Shown here: piece by piece, positions 56,893 to 64,000 of the stretch | How positions within the stretch are numbered: position 1 is the stretch's first letter | Layout of the letters: each line of letters opens with the position of its first letter | Assembly (NCBI GenBank): GCA_020747065.1 | Contig: JAGMVK010000002.1 | Span: 1,550,001 to 1,614,000, forward strand | Source of the DNA: Cadophora sp. MPI-SDFR-AT-0126 | Lineage: Eukaryota > Ascomycota > Leotiomycetes > Helotiales > Ploettnerulaceae | DNA: 64,000 bases | Reading direction: 5' to 3' | The notes under the pieces: generated by a model | What the model was told of the DNA's origin: nothing | Database searches by the model: none | Seen by the model: only the letters and a program-made list of their open reading frames with translations | Made by a program: the position numbers and the translations under genes

Positions 56893-58256
56893 TGTCGCAG
56901 CCTCACGAGCACCGCCACTTGAACCTTATTCTCAGCCACACGTATAGCACCCCCCCGTGAGCAACAGGGCGACAGAGCGACTTGTGTAAATACTTACTAA
57001 AAATTGGTCTAAGTTTCTTCAGACATCTTTAGCATCATTTTATGCTTCTCTGGCTATAGCTGAAGCTTCTGAAGAAGATCGTGACTTGAACAATAACTTC
57101 TACAGCCCTCCATATGGGAGTAAGCAATTTACAGTCCACCTCAGCAACAGGACTTGTTTGGGTACCCGACCGTCTACTATACTCAATTGCGATTTCAAGA
57201 AATATACACTTGAAAATCGCAACTTGACGTTTTCAAACTATTTCCGCAAATTATACTCAATTGCAATTTCAAGTAACATGTATTGAAAACCGCAATTCGA
57301 CGAGTTTAAACTATTTCCGTAAATGGTTGACTCGGGTGACTTTCCCGATGCTCTTCAGCGTAGGGCATGTCTGCGATGCTCGCAGGCTATATTGTACAGC
57401 CCTAAAAATTAAGAGCGTCTGCTGAAGGTATACTGTGGATTCCGTGATGTGCTCCCTCTCTTGATATCGGCTTTCGGGCTACAATACATAGTTCTGACCG
57501 TGTTGAATCTAACTAAAGTTATGCTTATTCTGGATAAGAATTTATACCTGGGAAAGGGAAGCATACTGATTGCAAGTAAGTGAACATGACCAAGTATGAC
57601 AACCCTAACGCCAGTCAATTACATATATACATGCCCTTGATTAATTCGTGATAGTTGAGGAGAGGACACCTCGGCCTGATTCCAACTGTGATTTTGTTTA
57701 ACGATAATGTGTAAGTCGGCGGGAGAGGCCCAGTACAGTAAGCATCGCCGCGATATCCGTGCCCCTCAATAGTTCAACGTCATCTTTCTCCGGCAGCGTC
57801 CTCATTCACCGCACCACACCACACCACTCCACATCACATCACCAGCCACATACCGGTTTCGAATACTTCCTTCGCCCATGCCCACTCCCACTTCACTGCA
57901 ATCGACTAGATCGCCCTCGATGCGATGATGTCGACGACGTCCAAAGCAAGGCCAGAGTACAAGTATCGAGGCTGAGATTTTTGGCTGCTGCTCGCCCTTT
58001 TTTCTTGCATTGCTTCCTACTTTGCCAGGCTTGCGCTTCTTCAGTCTTCTGCGAAGTATCTGTTGCCATTTCACACCTTAATACATACATATCGTAGCAT
58101 ACCTCAACGTTCTGCTACCTCAATGCGGTGACACATTCAAAATAGGGCTCTTGATAACATCCAGAACAAGCAAGCGCATGTTTCGAAACCCGCGCTCTAC
58201 TTACCACCCACCATACGCAGACGACTGATACCCTCGATTGACCTCGCGACAAAGCT
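56893..58256. promoter_or_regulatory. Divergent spacer between Sip3-like and DUF3074 genes
   Basis: This is the shared upstream region of two divergent genes. It contains an imperfect 74-base tandem duplication at 57178-57325 whose units are hairpin-forming. A CACCACAC-rich run lies near 57809-57845. No coding frame is credible. Confidence 0.5.
57178..57325. repeat. Duplicated 74-base hairpin repeat
   Basis: Two imperfect copies start with TATACTCAATTGC at 57178 and 57252 and end with CTATTTCCGYAAAT. Within copy 1, TTGCGATTTCAAG is followed nine bases later by CTTGAAAATCGCAA, its near-perfect inverse, giving a 13-base stem. Copy 2 keeps the stem less perfectly. No terminal inverted repeat or target duplication was found. 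Confidence 0.8.
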
Positions 58257-60564
58257 ATGGCTGCGCTACACGAAGCTCTTAAATCCCTCGGCCCCCTGGA
58301 CATTGCCGATGCCCCCCTAGACAATCTCAGACCCTTCTTATCGGATGCTTTCAGTAGAGGACAGCTCCTCGTGGATTCTGTACCCATCTCCATTGCATCC
58401 GAAGCAGTTGCTTTTCCAGATGGACGCTCTCGCGCAAGCTCCACTGCATCGTCTGCGTCCGAGATATCGCTTTCCCATGCCCGATCGGATCCCCCACCCT
58501 CCGTTGTCGAGGCTTTGCAAAAGGAATGGAAACAGGTCAAACTGAATCCCAAAGAGAATCCTTTAGGAATGAGCGTTTATAAATTGGGAGGAAAGGACGG
58601 GAAAGGATCATGGTTTGCTCGCCGAAGTGTACATGAAGGGCTGGGTTTCACAAAATGGAAGAAGGGTTTGGAAAGGGAATTTCCAGAAACGATGAAAGTT
58701 ACCGGAGGGCCTGGGGAGGGAAATATCAGAGGAATTGGCGGGGAGAGAAGAGTGGAATACAAGAATGTCGATGGTGTGGGAAAGGTGGAAGGTAAGGTTA
58801 GCTCTGAGTCACTTCAGTTCCCAGTGTTAATTGACGATAGTATATCTGCTTTCCGCTCAGTTTCCAGGACCAACGACACCGCGTGATTTCGTTACAATGG
58901 TTATCACTTCCGATCAAGCCCTTTCAGATCAGTCAGAGAGTGGAAAGGATGTTCCCCGGCACTTCATGGTCATCTCCCGGCCCTGTAATCATCCAGATGC
59001 CCCTCCCCGCGATGGATACATAAGAGGCCAGTACGAATCTGTCGAGTTCATTAGGGAAATTCCCGTATATCAGCCCCCCCGGAAGTCGTCCTCCACTACA
59101 AATCTTCCTGCCACTCGAAGTAGAGCCGCATCTACACTTAGCAGAGACGCAATCTTACGAAATGCACAAAAAAGTCACACTCCCCCAATTGGTGAAGATG
59201 GCTATGCAACAACGAACAATGTGAGATTATCTGATGAAGAGCAACCCCGGGTCGAGGGAAGAGCCAGAGGGAAGACCATATCATTCGACATGTCGAGAGG
59301 GTCTGACGCAAAGGGTGAACACGTGGATGTTCCACGCGATACCGACGAAAGCGATTGTAACCCCATCGAATGGATTATGATCACCAGAAGCGATCCAGGC
59401 GGCAGTGTACCTCGATTTCTTATCGATAGAGGGACGCCAGGAGGTATCGTGTCTGATGCGAGCAAGTTTCTCGATTGGGCTTGTGGAATGGACATTGATG
59501 AGCTCGAAAGTGACGACGAGTCTCAGTCGAGTGTTGGGAAAGACACAGGTGAAAAAGTGGAGAGCCATCATAACCATACGCATGATCACAAACAAGATCT
59601 GCACAATTTTCAAACAAACGGACATCTAGTAGGGATAGAAGAAGTCACAACACCAACCACCGAGGTTCCTGAGCAGAGTACTACGCACGAAAATCCGGAA
59701 GTCGCCTCAACTCATGCCACCGGAGGCCTATATGACATGGTTGCTGGGGTTGCCGGAGCAGCTGGGGGCTTCATAGCAGCTCACACCCCTACCGTCATCT
59801 CAAATACCATCCCCCATACCGAGGAGACGAAGGCTGGCAGTCCGCGTCGAGAGTCGATTTCGTCCATAAGCAGTGCATCTTCCGCTGGAAGCTTCGCTTC
59901 TGCATTGGAGAACTACGAAGAAAGCGGCAATGATGCGTCATCAACTAGAACTACAGACTCGAGTGCCCAGAAAAAGGCGACAGCTTTGCAAGACCGGGAA
60001 CTTCAAAAGCTAGAAGAGAGAAAGCGAAAACTCGATGAGAAACTGAACAAAACGCGCGAGAAAGAATTGAGTAAGAAAAGTGAAGACAGTGCGAAGGAGG
60101 AGGAAGCAATCCGCAAAGCCGAGGAACGCCACGAAAGAGAAAAGAAGAAGCAAGAGGAGAGATACAAAAGAGAGGTCGAGAAACTGGAGAAGAAAAAGGA
60201 GAAGGAGGAGAAGAAAGCAGAGGATCGACGGAAGAAGGCCCTTGAGAAGGATGAGAAAAGCAAGTTGTTACGGGAGCTGGAGGAGGCTAGGGCCGAGCTC
60301 GGTATTCTGAGGAAGGAAAAAGAGATTTTGAGAAGTCAAGTTGGTGATTTGCAAGCCGAAAACACCGCTCTGGCTGCAAAGATAGGAAGACTTGGGCCCC
60401 AGGGAGAGGAGGTTTTAAGGGATATCAGGGCAGAAGTGGGACGCACGGGAAGGCTCAGAGCCAGCAGTTTGAAGGGACTAACTCGTGCGCCAAGTTATCG
60501 GAGCACCTCCAGTGGGGAGAAGGCAGCTGAAAATATAGTGCCAGTCGCTCCGGCCAAGTCATGA
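58257..60564 (+). CDS. DUF3074 START-like protein with C-terminal coiled coil
   Basis: Two exons (58257-58791, 58841-60564) encode 752 residues. The 49-nt intron 58792-58840 (GTAAGG...GACGATAG) joins GVGKVE to VYLLSAQFPGPTTPRDF and keeps the family block intact. The START-like DUF3074 domain spans about residues 90-265: WFARRSVHEGLGFTKWKKGLE, REFPETMKVTGGPGEGNIRG, FVTMVITSDQAL, HFMVISRPCNHPDAPPRDGY, RGQYESVEFIREIP. It has a later segment IEWIMITRSDPGGSVPRFLI. A disordered middle follows, with a short glycine/alanine hydrophobic stretch (YDMVAGVAGAAGGFIAAH). A long highly charged Glu/Lys coiled coil covers about residues 550-700. The domain belongs to the lipid-binding START-like superfamily, but the ligand is unknown. 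It is divergent to the Sip3-like gene. Confidence 0.88.
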
Positions 60565-63500
60565 TATTCGTGATTTGACTAGCATGTATACACACATTCC
60601 CAAAAAAAAACCTACACAAATCACAATGGGAAGGTATGAATGTACTTCTCATTATGCACTGCAGAACGTGGTGTCTAGTATGCGCCAATGGCTGTGCAAT
60701 TGGTGATCTCTGCCATCTCTCGTCGTAATCGACTAGCTGTATTTGGCGATCACCATGTCTAGCCAAAACGTGGTGTAGGCAACCCATGACCCTAAGTGAG
60801 GTCTCTGAGCGCTAAACTTGTGGACAGCTTAGGTCGACGCATTGAAAATCACAATGTCGGACGTTTGCATTCATTAAATCCCATGGCCATCTCTGAAACG
60901 CTATTAACTTTTCTTGCTCAATCGAGAACTTATGAAGCCATCGTCGCTGGCAAATTTCAGGCTACAAAATACTTGAGGACTTCAGAGCCCAATCTTAATT
61001 ATTCCGACTCCAAACCCAGCAGAAATCCTGACAAAATCTCGGATTTTACCCTCCTGTGTTCTCCTCGATACTTCCACTGCAAACAGGCACTCGTTTGCTA
61101 CACAGGTAGTACATTGCCAGTCTTCCATCCTATTTAAGTCAGATGAAAGCGTGTGGCGTTTTCCTCGATAGGAGCTGGTATCGATTGCCAATGCAAGCTC
61201 CACTTAGGACGTCATCATTTGTCGCAGGAAAGATCGTAAAGGATCACCAAGCTCCTCGCGATGAATTCATCCTCTACCATCCCGCAACAGAGACTTCACA
61301 CTACCCCACTGTCGACATACAGGATGGATGACCAGGCTCCGGGGTCGTTTCTGTACTGGTGCAAGTTCTTGACTTCCGTCTAGAATAAATGATTTATTCT
61401 CCAACAGTCCTCAAGGGGAGATCGGGCTTGTTATGTGTCGACATTCACATAATGAGGACGTCCAGCTGAGTGAGGTTGGACATGGCCATTGCACCAATGA
61501 GACGTCTCTCAATATCCCCCGTCGAACTTTGAGATATGCACTCAGCAACGGATACCCCCCAAAAAACGAAGCAGGCTTGTTCTTATCGTTTCGCAGTATC
61601 CATCGATAAAGTATTTGCTCTCATATACCTATTCTACCCCATTGATTACAATTGTTCGACGAATGAAGCTCCGACCCTGAGCGAGGCAACCAATAAACCC
61701 TATCCTATCTCATCTCATCAGGGCTAGGCTGGGCACACGATTCGCTTATAGGTGCATAGGTCTGCTCTTCCCAAGTACCGACGACTGCCGGGTCTAGTTA
61801 TCGACGACATCCGAACCAAATAATCCTTATTCTGGTAACAAAACTACGACTGGATTACGACAGTACTTGAAGTTGATCCAGAGGGAGCAATCTAAGGATA
61901 GTTGGTTCGGCTCGGCAGTAAAATGGGTGATTATCGATGTTGACATCCCGCCAGAATAGCGCTTGCAATAGACTGATGCACGGATCGAATACATACAAGT
62001 ACAAATACTGTCTCAATACATGAAGCATTCTTCGCATAAAGATATCCGTGTAGTCCGAGTCTTGATTTAATCAAGTCCCAGGAGGATATTCAGTATTGCA
62101 AAAAGATCGGAAATCCTCTGCGAGAGATTGTTTCTCCAGGTCATTCGCAGGTTCCGACATCACGCTGGGGTTTTCGAAGCTGCATGCGGCCAAGCTTTAA
62201 TGTATCCTGCCAGGATCTGTGTGAATAAATTGTGTACTGTGGCTTGTTCGGCTTCCGGAGACGCAGTCACCTCGGCCAACTTGATGCGATGCTCTGCTCT
62301 GCCCTTCGAGCTTCCTGCTCACAAGTGCAGGGAACATGGGACGAGGATGTGCTACTTTACCCGGGCGAGCAGGAGAACCCGGGATCCTTATTTGTTCTGA
62401 TGCTTTCATGGGCATTTTCCCGTCGCCTTGATCATCAACGACAGCCTCCTGGCTATTCTTCAAATTGGCTGGACGCCAGTGAGGAAAGACTGTCGAGTCA
62501 TCTGGATGTCTCGAATGAGGCAGATCTAAGCAATGCAAGCGAGAAGATCAGGACGAGGGTAGGTTGAAATAATCCTCCGAGATAGATTAATAATTCGTGA
62601 CTCGTGCGGATTCGATCCATACCCCGCGATTAATCTGGAAATGCTCCCGCCTGGTCTTATCGACCTCCTCTTTCCGGTCGGACACATTATGGCTCTGTAT
62701 CTTTGTGATAGTGTGCTTGCTGCGCTGCTCAGAGAGAGTAAGTAGTTGAGGACATGCTGCCACGTTTTGTTATACCCTCCTGGTCTGCCTTCGTTGTCGT
62801 TTCGAGTGAGTGAGTGTACTCTGGGTAATTGAAACCTGTTACGGCCAAATGCGATTACATAAAGACTCAACAGATGCCCCACAAGGTCCTTGGAGTCTTA
62901 TCTGGAGTGTCCAGAGTACTGTATCTTACTCCGTACAAGACGAATACGGAGAACTAGGGTGCAGTACCGAGGCCCGTTAGGCGGTTGATGGGGAGCGGGC
63001 ACGCACGCACACTTTGCTTGTGTCGCCGATGCCTACCTGTTGTCCATACGCCCATTATTTAATCGACTCTTTGGACATCACAGAGGAAGAGGAGAAAAAG
63101 CACAACAGAGGCCGGGTGGATGATAATTGTCCCCTGAGGGACTCCGTACAGACAGTATGGATATGGATGGGCAAGCGGGTATCGAGGGTATGAGTACAGT
63201 ATGGAGAGTGAGTACAAGACCAATCAAGGAGCAGTGCCTGCTGGTGAGCAAACGATGATCTCCGCCACTAAGCAGAATGTGAGTGTATATCCCTGCCATG
63301 TCTCATCCCAGCGAGCTAGAGGCTTATGGCATCATTATCAAGAACAATAGACTTTCTCTTCATGGCAACTTAGTGCTAGACTCCTATGACACTTTGCGCT
63401 CATTCCTTGTGATCGGACTGTTGAAGATGCGTTCGTGCATACTGTACCTGATATCTCCAGGCTTACCAGAAGGCTGGACTGCACAAAGCAGGAGACTTCT

Positions 63501-64000
63501 TTATACCCGCGCGATCTTGACCAGATGCAGTCGATGATATTGGGTGAGGGAAGAGTCGGTTCAAGTCGAGTTCAGTCGAGCCCGGGCACTGTTCCGGGAA
63601 GTACCGTAGAGCAATCGCGTGTATGGATCAAGAAGGTATTGCCTGGCGGGAGGAAGATTAGCGCACAAGGTTCAGTGAGGTGCAGTACTGTATGTATGGT
63701 GGCCTACAGAGGTAGTACAGTATGGAGTGGTAGTGGCTCTACGCAGGGCAGGGCAGGGCATGGCATGGCATCAGGGTCAAGGTCAAGGTCCAGGTTAAGG
63801 TCAAGTCCAGGTCAAGCAAGGTCAATAACTGCCCTGCCCTTCCCTGGCCTGTCTTGGCATGCCTGCAGGTGGTAATACTCCGTAATGGCATCTCCACAGC
63901 ATTATTACTGCTTAAGTACATACGGAGGTACTTACAGTACAAGTAACACCCTATCCTACCCTGCCCTGCCCTACCCTGCCCAGTCAAGCAGCCTAGCACC
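60565..64000. other. Intergenic, no supported gene
   Basis: In 3.4 kb no frame has a family motif. Near the end GGCA-type (63745-63770) and AAGGTC-type (63776-63822) repeats occur. CCCTGCC repeats lie at 63829-63845 and 63952-63982. The last are inverse in base composition to the first and could pair. No telomeric TTAGGG repeats are present. Confidence 0.5.
63745..63822. repeat. GGGCA and AAGGTC short tandem repeats
   Basis: GGGCA units, then GGCAT units, then GGTCAA/GGTCCA units follow one another without a gap. CCCTGCC units appear downstream at 63829-63845 and 63952-63982. Confidence 0.7.

Noticed and set aside
62600..62640. GATTCGATCC-like tRNA T-loop
   Set aside because: No acceptor or anticodon stem could be drawn around it.
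63940..64000. CCCTGCC repeats as a telomere
   Set aside because: The unit does not match TTAGGG/CCCTAA and the array is short and irregular.

Overview
The window is nuclear DNA of a filamentous ascomycete (Pezizomycotina; a leotiomycete is my tentative guess from overall protein flavour, not a proven placement). Genes are split by short GT-AG introns, mostly 44-100 nt, with CTRAY-type branch points. Intergenic spaces are long and full of microsatellites. The proteins are typical fungal housekeeping families. No bacterial, viral or CRISPR-like features were seen. All exon models were made by eye from reading frame, splice signals and family resemblance; no alignment or RNA evidence was available.

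Layout. 1-12.2 kb is gene-dense: the 3' end of an EF-hand-like protein (3-179,+), an LMBR1/LMBD2-type nine-helix membrane protein (808-2725,-), a CorA-like two-helix membrane protein (3569-5492,+), an unrecognised nuclear-looking protein (6025-7784,+), an EFM7/Nnt1-type methyltransferase (8176-9057,-) and a three-finger C2H2 protein (9897-12212,-). A gene desert of about 9.2 kb (12.2-21.45 kb) follows, rich in G tracts and pentanucleotide repeats. Next come an AhpD/carboxymuconolactone decarboxylase-like protein (21453-22313,-) and, divergently, the ER-associated degradation ubiquitin ligase Hrd1 (22786-25541,+).

From 25.5 to 30 kb lie the eroded remains of an NFX1/Hrr1-type helicase gene whose Walker A motif is frameshifted and mutated, followed by a small intact F-box-like gene (29917-30849,-). 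Glycogenin (32211-34549,+), a manganese/iron-type cation diffusion facilitator (35588-37266,+) and a secreted GH3 beta-glucosidase (37672-40817,-) form a second dense block.

40.8-52 kb is sparse. It holds one proline-rich hypothetical protein (45188-46219,-), a cluster of different microsatellites (48.4-49.0 kb), coding-looking remnants (49.2-50.3 kb) and a 24-G homopolymer. The last block is a divergent pair: a Sip3/LAM-family BAR-PH-GRAM-VASt sterol-transfer protein (52044-56892,-) and a DUF3074 START-like coiled-coil protein (58257-60564,+). They are separated by a 1.36 kb spacer containing a duplicated hairpin repeat. 60.6-64 kb shows no convincing gene.

The genes do not form one pathway. 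The most suggestive association is the divergent pairing of two predicted START-superfamily lipid-binding proteins. Glycogenin and beta-glucosidase are both carbohydrate genes but are probably neighbours by chance. I found no clear candidate for a wholly new system.
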